Program-made: the position numbers and the translations under genes
The notes under the pieces: generated by a model
Told to the model about the DNA's origin: nothing
Database searches by the model: none
Seen by the model: only the letters and a program-made list of their open reading frames with translations
Shown: piece by piece, positions 1-6,883 of the stretch
Layout of the letters: every line of letters starts with the position of its first letter
Position numbering within the stretch: position 1 is the first letter of the stretch
Assembly: GCA_031289325.1 (NCBI GenBank)
Contig: JAITPS010000142.1
Coordinates: forward strand, 1-12,158
DNA: 12,158 nt
Direction of reading: 5' to 3'
Source: Candidatus Methanovirga meridionalis
Lineage (GTDB): Archaea > Methanobacteriota > Methanobacteria > Methanobacteriales > Methanobacteriaceae

Positions 1-200
1 TTTTTATTATTTAAAATAAGTTTATATTATTTAAAATAAATTTTTATTATTTAAAATAAATTTTTATTATTTAAAATAAATTTTTATTATTTAAAATAAA
101 TTTTTATTATTTAAAATAAGTTTATATTATTTAAAATAAGTTTATATTATTTAAAATAAATTTTTATTATTTAAAATAAGTTTATATTATTTAAAATTTA
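1..200. repeat. 20-bp AT-only tandem array with two linked unit types
   Basis: Ten consecutive 20-bp units share the core TTATTTAAAATAA. Only two versions occur: G followed by TTTATA, or A followed by TTTTTA. In all nine junctions the base ending one unit predicts the start of the next, so the natural unit is one linked block (A-TTTTT... or G-TTTAT...). From the first full junction the order is G,A,A,A,A,G,G,A,G. The last unit decays at about 197. No spacers exist, so it is not a CRISPR array. The array starts at the window edge and may extend leftward. Function is unknown; such sequence may bend or melt easily. Confidence 0.95.
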
Positions 201-238
201 AAATTATGGATTTTCATAAAATAATATTTAAAATTAAA

Positions 239-315
239 TAATTTAATAAAAAAATAATAAAAAAATATCATTTCAAAATTTAAGAACTTTTTCATAAGAA
301 TCATAATTAAATAAA
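239..315 (+). repeat. Intergenic direct repeat, copy 1 (upstream of ehbI)
   Basis: This stretch aligns with 1011-1085: both begin TAATTTAATAAAAAAA, then share ATCATT, ATTTAAGAACTTTT and a closing AATAAATCA/GAATAATCA. The match is imperfect with small indels, but the ordered blocks and equal position ahead of two hydrogenase genes make chance similarity unlikely despite the AT bias. It may be a duplicated leader or a dispersed intergenic element. Confidence 0.6.
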
Positions 316-354
316 TCATCTGATCAATTAAAAATTTATTAACAATAAATTAAA

Positions 355-438
355 TATAATTGAATTAACTATATTATAATTGAATTAACTAATTTAAGAT
401 TGATATTAAAAAAAATATTGGTATTAAAAAAAATATTG
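355..438 (+). repeat. Short direct repeats in the ehbI leader
   Basis: TATAATTGAATTAACT occurs at 355-370 and again at 375-390, a 20-bp period like the array at the window start. An 18-bp unit follows twice in direct tandem at 403-438 with one difference. They lie within 115 bp of the ehbI start and are probably products of slippage. Confidence 0.8.
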
Positions 439-467
439 ACACAAAAAAATGAAATATCGGTGATGAA

Positions 468-959
468 ATGAGTACAATTTTAAAAATATTCGTATTTCCA
501 GCAACATTTATAATAATATGTTTAGGCATTTTAACCATTCTTGGAGGACATATTACACCAGGAGGTGGATTTCAAGGTGGTGCTATGATTGCTGGCGGAA
601 TAATACTCTCTATATTGGTCTATGGAGTAGAAAAAAGTCCAATACAACTTTCACATGAGTTTATATCAAATGTTGAAAGTGTAGGTGCTTTAGGTTACAT
701 ACTACTTGGACTTGCTGGATTACTTACTTCTGGATTTTTCTTATACAATGTAGGTACAGACTTTTATAATTTAATTCCAACGACCATAGCAACACTATTT
801 CATTATCCTGATGTGACAAATGCGGGATTTATACCTTATTTAAATATTTTAGTCGGTTTGAAAGTTTTTGTTGGATTGAGTGCAATTGTAATAGCATTTT
901 CTCAGTTTAAAAAAAATGAAGGAAATTCCAAAGAAAAAGAAAAAAATGAAGAATTATAA
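468..959 (+). CDS. ehbI: Energy-converting hydrogenase B subunit I (MnhB/MrpB-like)
   Basis: This 163-aa integral membrane protein belongs to the MnhB/MrpB family. The diagnostic stretch is GGHITPGGGFQGGAMIAGG at residues 26-44, and four membrane helices fall near residues 7-25, 37-54, 72-93 and 122-145, followed by a charged Lys/Glu tail. In methanogens MnhB-like proteins are subunits of Ehb, a membrane [NiFe]-hydrogenase that uses ion motive force to reduce ferredoxin with H2 for carbon assimilation. The start is set by GGTGAT at 459-464. ehbJ follows downstream as in known ehb operons, but with a 220-bp gap, and no other ehb genes are in view. The family call is firm; the letter I rather than H rests on the ehbJ neighbour and remembered similarity. 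Confidence 0.8.
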   Translation: MSTILKIFVFPATFIIICLGILTILGGHITPGGGFQGGAMIAGGIILSILVYGVEKSPIQLSHEFISNVESVGALGYILLGLAGLLTSGFFLYNVGTDFYNLIPTTIATLFHYPDVTNAGFIPYLNILVGLKVFVGLSAIVIAFSQFKKNEGNSKEKEKNEEL

Positions 960-967
960 CTAAATCA

Positions 968-996
968 TTTAATTATCTCATACTATGATAATTAAA
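968..996 (+). terminator. Perfect 10-bp hairpin after ehbI
   Basis: TTTAATTATC (968-977) and GATAATTAAA (987-996) are perfect inverted repeats around a 9-base loop, 9 bases after the ehbI stop codon. The following bases are A-rich rather than T-rich on this strand, so it is not a classic U-tract terminator. It may mark the 3' end of the ehbI transcript. Confidence 0.4.
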
Positions 997-1010
997 AAAT
1001 AATTAAAAAA

Positions 1011-1085
1011 TAATTTAATAAAAAAAATTATCATTCAAGATTTAAGAACTTTTCCAAAAGGACTATAGGCGAATTGAATAATCAA
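1011..1085 (+). repeat. Intergenic direct repeat, copy 2 (upstream of ehbJ)
   Basis: This is the second copy of the block at 239-315, sharing TAATTTAATAAAAAAA, ATCATT and ATTTAAGAACTTTT in the same order. It sits about 95 bp before the ehbJ start. A TATA-like TTAAATATAA lies just downstream at 1109-1118, so ehbJ may have its own promoter instead of being read only through from ehbI. Confidence 0.6.
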
Positions 1086-1179
1086 ATTTAGATATTAAAC
1101 AACCCAATTAAATATAAACTAAATGCTTAATAAGAAAATTAATACTTAATAACTAATATACTAAAATAGGGAGATTTAG

Positions 1180-1425
1180 ATGTTAAATTTAGGACCGATT
1201 ATAGCAGGATTTATTATAGGATTTATTATAGGGTTAACTATAAAAAATAATCCAGACAGTAATATAGTATTTACCAAATCATCATTTATAATCATGATAA
1301 TTGTAGCTATTATAGTATCATGGCAATTAGGATCATTTCCTTACTATAATGATCTTCCAATAGCTACTGGATTTATATTTGGGGCTTTTGGACTAATCGC
1401 TGGAAAAGAAATATCTAATTTATAG
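1180..1425 (+). CDS. ehbJ: Energy-converting hydrogenase B subunit J
   Basis: This 81-aa protein is almost entirely membrane-embedded, with three hydrophobic helices near residues 3-21, 34-50 and 60-78. It has the N-terminal LGPIIAGFIIGFIIG pattern and a conserved-looking NNPDS loop and FPYYNDLP segment. Length, helix pattern and position after ehbI fit EhbJ, a small subunit of the Ehb membrane domain whose individual role is not defined. The ribosome binding site AGGGAG at 1168-1173 supports this ATG. Unlike known operons, ehbK does not follow; the next gene is an SPFH protein. The 220-bp gap from ehbI holds a hairpin, a repeated block and a TATA-like sequence, suggesting separate transcription. 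Confidence 0.72.
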   Translation: MLNLGPIIAGFIIGFIIGLTIKNNPDSNIVFTKSSFIIMIIVAIIVSWQLGSFPYYNDLPIATGFIFGAFGLIAGKEISNL

Positions 1426-1534
1426 TTAAAAAATTGGCAAGGTATTATTATCTGTAGGTTTATGATAATTATAAAAGTAGTAGTGTTATATTTGTTGTTT
1501 TGATATAAACACCAAAAAATTAGGAGGTTGTATA

Positions 1535-2686
1535 ATGGCTCTTTTAAATGTAATTAAATTTGAAGGTGATGATAAAACCATGGTATGGAAGCACCCAGCA
1601 GAGGATTTTAATACTAAAAGTCAATTGATCGTCCATGAATCACAAGAAGCAATATTATACAAAAATGGGCAGGCTCTTGATTTATTTGGTCCTGGGAGAC
1701 ATGAACTAACAAGTCAAAATATTCCATTTCTTAATAAAATTATAAATATTCCTACTGGTGGTGTTTCAGCCTTCCATTGCGAAGTTTATTTTGTCAATAA
1801 GGCTGTATCTTTAAATGTTGAATGGGGTACTCCAAACAGATTCCAAATATTAGATTCAACATTTAATGTTCCATTAGATGTTGGAGCATCAGGAAATATG
1901 GAGTTCAAAATAAAGAATTCCAGAAAATTTTTAATTGAAGTTGTAGGAACACAAAACAGTATAACCTCTAATCAATTAACCCAATACTTCAAAGGAAAAA
2001 TAATAACTAAAGTTAAATCATATTTAGCAAAAGTAATGTCTCAAGTTAGTTATTTAGTAATAAATCAAAATTTAGATGAGATTTCTGAAGCTATTAAAGA
2101 AAAGTTAGCCATTGATTTTGGTGTCTATGGTGTAAATCTAATTAACTTCTATTTGTCAAATATAATAATTCCAAAAGAGCAAACTGAGAAAATAAGAGAA
2201 ATATTAAATAAGAAGTTGGAATATGGAACATTAGGATTTAATTGGGCTGATGAGCAAATAACTGAAATATCAAAGAGATATGCGAGTAATCCAAGCATGC
2301 AGGATAGTGTTGGTGGAATGATGGCTCAAATACCATTAGCATTAGCATTTGGAGAAATGTTAAAAGGTAGTGTTAGTGGTAATATAGCAAGTGGATTTGC
2401 TGGTAAATCACAGGCATTTAATCTTAACAATAAACAAGAAAATGAACCCCCATCAGACAATAATAAAACCCAAGAAAATACAAAGAAAAATAATAATCCT
2501 TTTTGTTTTGAATGTGGAAATCAATTAGATGATAATCTTAACTGTAGTAAATGTGGAGCAAAATTTACCTATGATGAGAATAATAATCTTGATAAGATTC
2601 AACCAATGAAATGTGATAAATGTGAACTTGAATTAAATGGAGATTACAAGTTCTGTCCAGAATGTGGAAACCAATTGAAAAAATAA
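1535..2686 (+). CDS. SPFH/band 7 protein (YdjI-like) with two C-terminal zinc ribbons
   Basis: The 383-aa protein has an SPFH domain of the YdjI/'virion core protein' type at about residues 20-235, including the early IVHESQEAILYKNGQ segment and FGPGRHEL typical of this branch. There is no membrane helix. A Gly/Ala-rich region (about 255-290) and an Asn/Gln/Lys-rich linker lead to two zinc ribbons with Cys pairs at 324/327 with 337/340, and 360/363 with 374/377. SPFH proteins oligomerise on membranes; bacterial YdjI lies in a phage-shock-like operon and helps bring a PspA-family protein to the membrane. Here the partner is probably the zinc-ribbon membrane protein encoded 13 bp downstream. 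AGGAGG at 1522-1527 fixes the start. The domain call is strong; a stress role is inferred from the family. Confidence 0.85.
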   Translation: MALLNVIKFEGDDKTMVWKHPAEDFNTKSQLIVHESQEAILYKNGQALDLFGPGRHELTSQNIPFLNKIINIPTGGVSAFHCEVYFVNKAVSLNVEWGTPNRFQILDSTFNVPLDVGASGNMEFKIKNSRKFLIEVVGTQNSITSNQLTQYFKGKIITKVKSYLAKVMSQVSYLVINQNLDEISEAIKEKLAIDFGVYGVNLINFYLSNIIIPKEQTEKIREILNKKLEYGTLGFNWADEQITEISKRYASNPSMQDSVGGMMAQIPLALAFGEMLKGSVSGNIASGFAGKSQAFNLNNKQENEPPSDNNKTQENTKKNNNPFCFECGNQLDDNLNCSKCGAKFTYDENNNLDKIQPMKCDKCELELNGDYKFCPECGNQLKK

Positions 2687-2699
2687 AGAAGTGATCTAA

Positions 2700-3170
2700 A
2701 TGAATAATTTACAATGTGAAATATGTGGAAGCAACAATATCACTGTTGTTGATAGTGTTCCAACTTGCCAGTCCTGTGGAACTAAGTACCCTAAATTAAA
2801 GAAAGAAGAAATAAGTTTGGATGAAAAATTAAAAGAAGAAGAAATTTTAAGATTAACAACTCCACCAAAATCATCGTTTTTTGGATCATCAAAGCTACCA
2901 GAACCACAATTAGGTATTTTAACTGATGATGAAATACTTAAATATGCACCTAATTCAGATGCAGCTTGGGGTATAAGGTTTAAAAGAAAAGGTGGATGGT
3001 CTGCCTACCTTAAACACTATACAATCATGTACATGATTTTTATATTTTTAGGTATTATAGGTTTTGCGATGAACATACCTGGATTATATGGTTTTAGTCA
3101 ACCTTTACTTATTTTAACATTTGTAGTTGCTCTATTTATGATCCCTGTATCCATTTATACTTTCAAGTAA
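2700..3170 (+). CDS. Zinc-ribbon membrane protein, YdjG-like arrangement
   Basis: This 156-aa protein begins with a zinc ribbon (Cys6/Cys9 and Cys23/Cys26), continues with a charged linker containing KEEE repeats (about 32-50), and ends with two membrane helices near residues 108-124 and 133-153, finishing only a few residues after the last helix. The architecture, soluble ribbon plus membrane anchor beside an SPFH gene, resembles the YdjG/YdjI pairing of Bacillus, although I do not recognise a named family from the sequence. It starts 13 bp after the SPFH stop with AGTGATC upstream, so the two genes are probably cotranscribed. A reasonable inference is that it anchors the SPFH scaffold to the membrane. 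Confidence 0.75.
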   Translation: MNNLQCEICGSNNITVVDSVPTCQSCGTKYPKLKKEEISLDEKLKEEEILRLTTPPKSSFFGSSKLPEPQLGILTDDEILKYAPNSDAAWGIRFKRKGGWSAYLKHYTIMYMIFIFLGIIGFAMNIPGLYGFSQPLLILTFVVALFMIPVSIYTFK

Positions 3171-3226
3171 ATTCTTAGTAAATTGGATTCCATTGCCATT
3201 GTATTTTGAGTAAAAATTAATAAAAT

Positions 3227-3234
3227 GAGGTGAT
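3227..3234 (+). promoter_or_regulatory. Ribosome binding site deciding the start at 3240
   Basis: GAGGTGAT is a full match to the archaeal 16S rRNA tail complement and lies 5 bases before ATG at 3240. It makes the ATG the real start rather than the overlapping TTG at 3234, and shows that the broken gene downstream kept its initiation signals. Confidence 0.8.
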
Positions 3235-3239
3235 TGATC

Positions 3240-3956
3240 ATGAAATTTGATAAGATTTTTTCAGTGGTTTTAATAGTTTTTATTCTATATTCTGTAATTA
3301 CAATGCTTTTATTTGATAATAAGAACTATATATTCTGGATTAGCTATTTATTTACAATTATAGCTTTCATTGCCCAAGTTACTGTATCATATTATTTATT
3401 TTCTAATAATCAAAAATCCCCATTAGGTGTTTTGTTTAATAAAAATCAAAAATCTTCAACATTAACTGCTTTGCCCTTTTAGCTATATTTTCTTCAATTT
3501 ACTTCTTTATTCAGATTTGTATAAGTTTAATATCTATGAGTATAAGTATAGCTTCCTCTGATATATTTATTTTAAATGTTTCTATTGTTATTCAGATAAT
3601 AGTATTAGTGTATTTATCATAATTGCAATATTATTAGTTGAAATTAATAAATATATCAAAGTGTTGATGATGATACTGAAAAGCAAAGATTTTTAATAAC
3701 TTCTTTGACTAAAGAAGTAGAGATATTATCAGATAAAGTAGATGATGATTTAAAGAAGGATTTTAATAAATTATATGAAGCAGTAAGATACAGTAATCCA
3801 ATGAGTAACGAGAAAGTGTCTTTAGTAGAAGAAAATATTTTAAAGACTTTTGATAGACTAAAAGCTGAAGTTAATAGTAATGATAATAAAGCTATTTTAA
3901 CAACTATTAATCAGTTAGAAATGAATTTCAGTGCAAGAAATGTTTTATTAAAATGA
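3240..3956 (+). pseudogene. Membrane/coiled-coil protein gene broken by three -1 frameshifts
   Basis: Three frames together give one protein of about 240 residues. Frame A (3240-3482) encodes two membrane helices and runs to a stop in LPF*. Frame B resumes at 3479 as LAIFSSIYFFIQICISL, more helices. Frame C at about 3616 gives FIIIAILLVEINKYIK, and frame D, open from 3651, gives SVDDDTEKQRFLITSL, then an acidic helical tail with YEAVRYSNPMSNEKV. This order matches a widespread uncharacterised family of about 180-220 aa: N-terminal helices, then a helical region with an 'R-[FY]-S-[DN]-P-M-S' signature. Each step shifts the frame by -1 (3 x -1 restores the original frame), and the first and third shifts fall in T and A runs. 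The start has an excellent ribosome binding site. It is either a recent pseudogene or an intact gene with sequencing errors. Confidence 0.75.
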
Positions 3957-3972
3957 ATTGCAAAAATAAGAA

Positions 3973-3979
3973 TTTTTTT
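3973..3979 (+). terminator. T7 run after the membrane-protein cluster
   Basis: Seven consecutive T residues lie 16 bases after the stop of the frameshifted gene and before the next gene. Archaeal RNA polymerase terminates at such T-rich stretches, so this may end the SPFH-cluster transcript. In DNA this AT-rich the evidence is modest. Confidence 0.3.
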
Positions 3980-4010
3980 GATCATGGTATGTTATTAAGG
4001 ATGGATTTTA

Positions 4011-4859
4011 ATGATTAAATTAAATGAAAATAATGAAGTAGTTGATGAGTTGTTAAGTTTTCTATTTTCTAAGTTAAATGAAAAAAAAATGAATTTATCT
4101 AAATTCAGGGTTCAGAAAGCTATTTTTCAAATAAAAATGGATTTGGGTGAAAATCATCCTTTATTTAATAATTTACCATATTATTGGTATTGTTTTGGTC
4201 CATTTTCTAATTTTGTTGCAGATTCTTTTAATTTTCATGAAATTCATGATGAAAATAACTTTAACATTATTAAAGAATATTTGCCAGATTTAGATAAAAT
4301 AATAACGAATCTATTGGAAGATAAAAATTACTTTTATAATCAGTTACATAAAGACATTTATAAAAAATATGCTCCTTTTAAGTGTATGTATACTTTTAAA
4401 TTTGAACTGTTTGATACTGCAGAAAAATGTAGAGAAATTAAGAATAAGAATTGGTTAATTAACACTTTTTATGAATGTGAGTCCCAATTACCTTTTGACA
4501 GTTATTTTAATGAATATTCTGATATTTTTTCTATTTTTATTACTAAATTAAGTTTAATAAATGAAGAAAATAATTTAAGTAATAACTGGTCTATTTTAAG
4601 AGAACCTATTAAAAGATTATGGTATACATTTGCTAAAGGTCTTAGAGTCCAGTGTAAAGATTCTTTTTATGATAATATGGGTAAACAATGGGATTTAGAA
4701 TTTAACGAAAATATAAAAATTTTAAGATCGTGTATCGATAATGCAGAAGAAGAAATAAAAAATAATATTGCCCCAACTAAGAGAACTTCTCATATTTATA
4801 CTTCTGCTGAAAAACGATTATTAAATGCAACAATAGGCAACTATTTAAAAAGTGACTAA
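4011..4859 (+). CDS. Panacea-like (DUF4065-like) protein, putative antitoxin of a PIN nuclease
   Basis: This is a 282-aa soluble protein with no membrane helix. The first 75 residues follow the Panacea/SocA-like pattern: a helix with LSKFRVQKAIFQI (Gln35-Lys36), a spacer, then YYWYCFGPFSNFV with Gly63-Pro64, equivalent to the K-LQK-LY and YGP elements of that domain. The remaining ~200 residues are helical and unrecognised. Panacea domains are antitoxin modules paired with many kinds of toxin. The downstream PIN gene begins at the very next base after this stop codon, so the two are surely co-translated. An upstream AAGGATGG at 3997-4004 may be the ribosome binding site. The antitoxin role is inferred from fold resemblance and gene order; no search was possible. 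Confidence 0.5.
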   Translation: MIKLNENNEVVDELLSFLFSKLNEKKMNLSKFRVQKAIFQIKMDLGENHPLFNNLPYYWYCFGPFSNFVADSFNFHEIHDENNFNIIKEYLPDLDKIITNLLEDKNYFYNQLHKDIYKKYAPFKCMYTFKFELFDTAEKCREIKNKNWLINTFYECESQLPFDSYFNEYSDIFSIFITKLSLINEENNLSNNWSILREPIKRLWYTFAKGLRVQCKDSFYDNMGKQWDLEFNENIKILRSCIDNAEEEIKNNIAPTKRTSHIYTSAEKRLLNATIGNYLKSD

Positions 4860-5599
4860 ATGTTTAATATCAATTCACATTTTCTTGATACAAATATCTT
4901 GTTAGGAAATATTTTCCCTGATAATCATGAAAACTATAAAATTTGTAAGTTCTATTTTAAAAATGCTATTTGTGATAAGTATATAAGTAAACGAGTTAAA
5001 GAAGAACCTATAATGTTATAAGTAGAGAAAGAAGAATTTTTAATAAAGTTCTGAAATATGTTGAGGATTACATTAATATAAATAAGATTAATATTCTTGA
5101 TGTTGATTCAATTGTTACTAACTTAAAAAGAAATTTTTTAAATCAATATAAAAATATGGATTTTCCAGAAGGGAGTGAAAAATGTAGATTTAATAAAAAT
5201 ATAAATGATTTATTTCAAGAATATTATGAAGGATTTAAAGAAGACTTAATAATTCAAAATACTAATAATATTGGTAGTTTTAAAGAAAATATGGACATAA
5301 CTTTTAGTAATTATTCAAAAAACTTAGATATAATAATCAATGACTTAAAATGTGATAATTATTATGAAAAGAATAAATATATCTTATTTGAAGATCTTAT
5401 AGATAAAATAGGGATTCATAAATCAGATAAATTAATTTTATTGGATTACTATGAATTGGTTAAAAACTCAAATCAGAAAATAGGTTTTATAACTCAGGAT
5501 AAAGATATTATAAATCATAGACAGAACCTCAAAAGAATATTCAACGAAATAAATTGTTTAATATTTTATCCCAACGATTACATTAAGTTAACCATATAA
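4860..5599 (+). pseudogene. PIN-domain ribonuclease, one -1 frameshift
   Basis: The first frame (ATG 4860) reads MFNINSHFLDTNILLG with the N-terminal PIN aspartate at residue 10, and stops at 5019-5021. Shifting the frame by -1 near 5010 gives ISRERRIFNKVLKYVEDYI and continues unbroken to 5599. The C-terminal part carries IHKSDKLILLDYY (Asp codon at 5426) and GFITQDKDI (Thr/Asp, Asp codon 5498), the second and third acidic clusters of PIN nucleases. The restored protein is about 246 aa, longer than VapC (~130), with an extra helical middle. One missing A in ATAATG would explain the break. PIN toxins cleave RNA using bound metal ions. The ATG directly abuts the stop of the Panacea-like gene, which supports a toxin-antitoxin pair. 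Either the toxin is dead or the base call is wrong. Confidence 0.75.
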
Positions 5600-5670
5600 T
5601 TTAGTTTTGAAAACTTAAAAATGATCGTCTATAACCTTTAAATAGTTTCTAATAAACATGAATTATAGTA

Positions 5671-5780
5671 GAAGATTATTTTGTGCTGAAAGATAAAAGT
5701 ACACTTGAGTGACTTGTCATAAAAGTAATGCGAGCAGTTATTATGAGATGTTATGATATAAACATCTCCCTTTATCCAAT
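5671..5780 (+). ncRNA. Fossil group II intron 3' end (domains V and VI)
   Basis: This stretch aligns along its length with the intron terminus at the right edge of the window (minus strand, 12041-12158): shared blocks include GAAGATT, AGATAAA, CTTGAG, CTTGTCAT, CGAGC and TTTATCC. Domain V is 5707-5740, still 34 nt with the two-base CG bulge, but degenerate: the catalytic triad reads AGT, several lower-stem pairs are lost and the loop is AAAA. Domain VI is 5744-5780: GAGATGTT (5745-5752) pairs with AACATCTC (5761-5768), and the unpaired branch-point A is at 5774, 7 bases from the end. No reverse transcriptase or other intron domain is recognisable upstream. It is an inactive truncated copy. 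A TTTAAATA TATA-like box sits just before it (5638-5645). Confidence 0.82.
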
Positions 5781-5880
5781 ATAAACATGAAAAATAAAAG
5801 TATTATTGCTGATTTTGGAATTATTACTTAGTTTTAAATTAAAATACTAAAACGAGAAAATATAAACAACAGGTTTGAAA

Positions 5881-6879
5881 ATGACATCAGAAATCATAAC
5901 ATTTGCATCATATTCAATAAAAATCAAAGATAAAAAAGATGAAGATAAAAAATTATCTTTGGATAAGTTATATAAAAAAGGATTAGAAGAGAATATGAAT
6001 GATTTATTAGATGTATTAATTTCTTTTTTTAATGCAAACGAGTTGACAATTGATAAAAAATTAGCAATATCTGAAAAAAAAGAAATAAATAAAAAAATTT
6101 ATTTCTCTATTAAAAAAAAGATTGTTTCATTAGAACATTTCAGGAATGATAATAGAATTATATATGGTGTTTTCAACTATGGGTCTTTTGGTAAAGAAAC
6201 TAAGGTTATGAGTTTGAATAATTTTAATGAAGAGATTATTGGAGAAGGAAAAGCTTTATTACAACCTTTCTATTTTTTATTTTATATTCCAAAAGATAGA
6301 GAAAGAGGTATTCTTATATTGGAGAGAAGGGGGAACAATGGTATAAAAACAACACTTGATGAATGGTTAGAAAAAGATTTATTCAGTGAAGATAAGGTTT
6401 TATATGGATATCGTCCAAAAATAAAAGGGTTTTTACCAAAAAATGACTGGGAAAAATTAATCGATTCTGCTACAGTTACATCTTTTGAATTTGAAGAAGT
6501 TAGTGGTCTTCCAGACAAAACTGACTATATAAATAATGAATTCGAAGGAATAAAAGGTACTGCGACAGTAAAAATAAATGTTAATAAAAAAGAATCAAAA
6601 GCTAATATTAAAAAATTATTTACTAATATTATATCAAAAAATCATGATCAAACTAATGGGTTCATTGAATTTGAAGAAAAAAGAATAACTAATTTAAGAG
6701 TAAAAATGAAAATAAACGGGAAGGAAAGAACTTATAGTGCGGATGGAGAAAGTATTTCTCCTCATATGGATATTGAAGTAAGTGAAAATGATTTTGAAAA
6801 GGGTTATCCTAAATTTGAGATAATTCATCAAAAAGCTATTGAACATAAAGATTATTTAAAAAAATTCATGGAAAATTGA
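5881..6879 (+). CDS. Unrecognised soluble protein, first gene of a two-gene module
   Basis: The product is 332 aa from ATG 5881, preferred over TTG 5875 because AGGT at 5871-5874 sits 6 bases before it. I do not recognise the family. It is lysine-rich and without a signal peptide or membrane helix. Visible landmarks are an N-terminal beta-rich start (IITFASYSIKIKD), a central FYFLFYIPKDRERGILILE strand pair followed by RRGNNGIKTTLDEWL, and a C-terminal region with RVKMKINGKERTYSADG and a final helix. The central 'G-I-L-I-L-E-R...G-I-K-T' arrangement is typical of uncharacterised proteins found in accessory islands. The next gene starts 4 bp after the stop and encodes a small membrane protein, a soluble-sensor plus membrane-effector layout common in abortive-infection systems. 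That function is inference only. Confidence 0.7.
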   Translation: MTSEIITFASYSIKIKDKKDEDKKLSLDKLYKKGLEENMNDLLDVLISFFNANELTIDKKLAISEKKEINKKIYFSIKKKIVSLEHFRNDNRIIYGVFNYGSFGKETKVMSLNNFNEEIIGEGKALLQPFYFLFYIPKDRERGILILERRGNNGIKTTLDEWLEKDLFSEDKVLYGYRPKIKGFLPKNDWEKLIDSATVTSFEFEEVSGLPDKTDYINNEFEGIKGTATVKINVNKKESKANIKKLFTNIISKNHDQTNGFIEFEEKRITNLRVKMKINGKERTYSADGESISPHMDIEVSENDFEKGYPKFEIIHQKAIEHKDYLKKFMEN

Positions 6880-6883
6880 TGTT

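Larger units (their letters stand above)
201..467. other. AT-rich intergenic region before ehbI
   Basis: No credible reading frame is present. It holds one copy of a block also found upstream of ehbJ (239-315), two copies of TATAATTGAATTAACT spaced 20 bp apart (355-370 and 375-390), and an 18-bp tandem pair ATATTAAAAAAAATATTG/GTATTAAAAAAAATATTG (403-420, 421-438). The promoter of ehbI must lie here, but many TATA-like stretches make the exact box undecidable. Confidence 0.7.

Noticed and set aside
1..200. CRISPR array
   Set aside because: Units are contiguous 20-mers with no variable spacers and consist almost only of A and T.
3477..3481. Programmed -1 frameshift in the membrane gene
   Set aside because: Three shifts in one short gene, with neither a downstream structure nor a standard heptamer at each, fit decay or base-calling error better.
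3705..3956. Separate 83-aa gene starting at TTG 3705
   Set aside because: The frame is open upstream to 3651, there is no ribosome binding site, and the sequence is the C-terminal part of the frameshifted gene from 3240.
5156..5599. Separate 147-aa gene
   Set aside because: The ATG is internal; the frame is open further upstream and continues the PIN domain begun at 4860.
5600..5880. tRNA or C/D box RNA in the gap
   Set aside because: No cloverleaf, T-loop or paired C and D boxes are seen; the structure present is explained by the intron remnant.
6282..6518. Minus-strand 78-aa reading frame
   Set aside because: It is antisense to the intact 332-aa gene, has no ribosome binding site and no recognisable domain.
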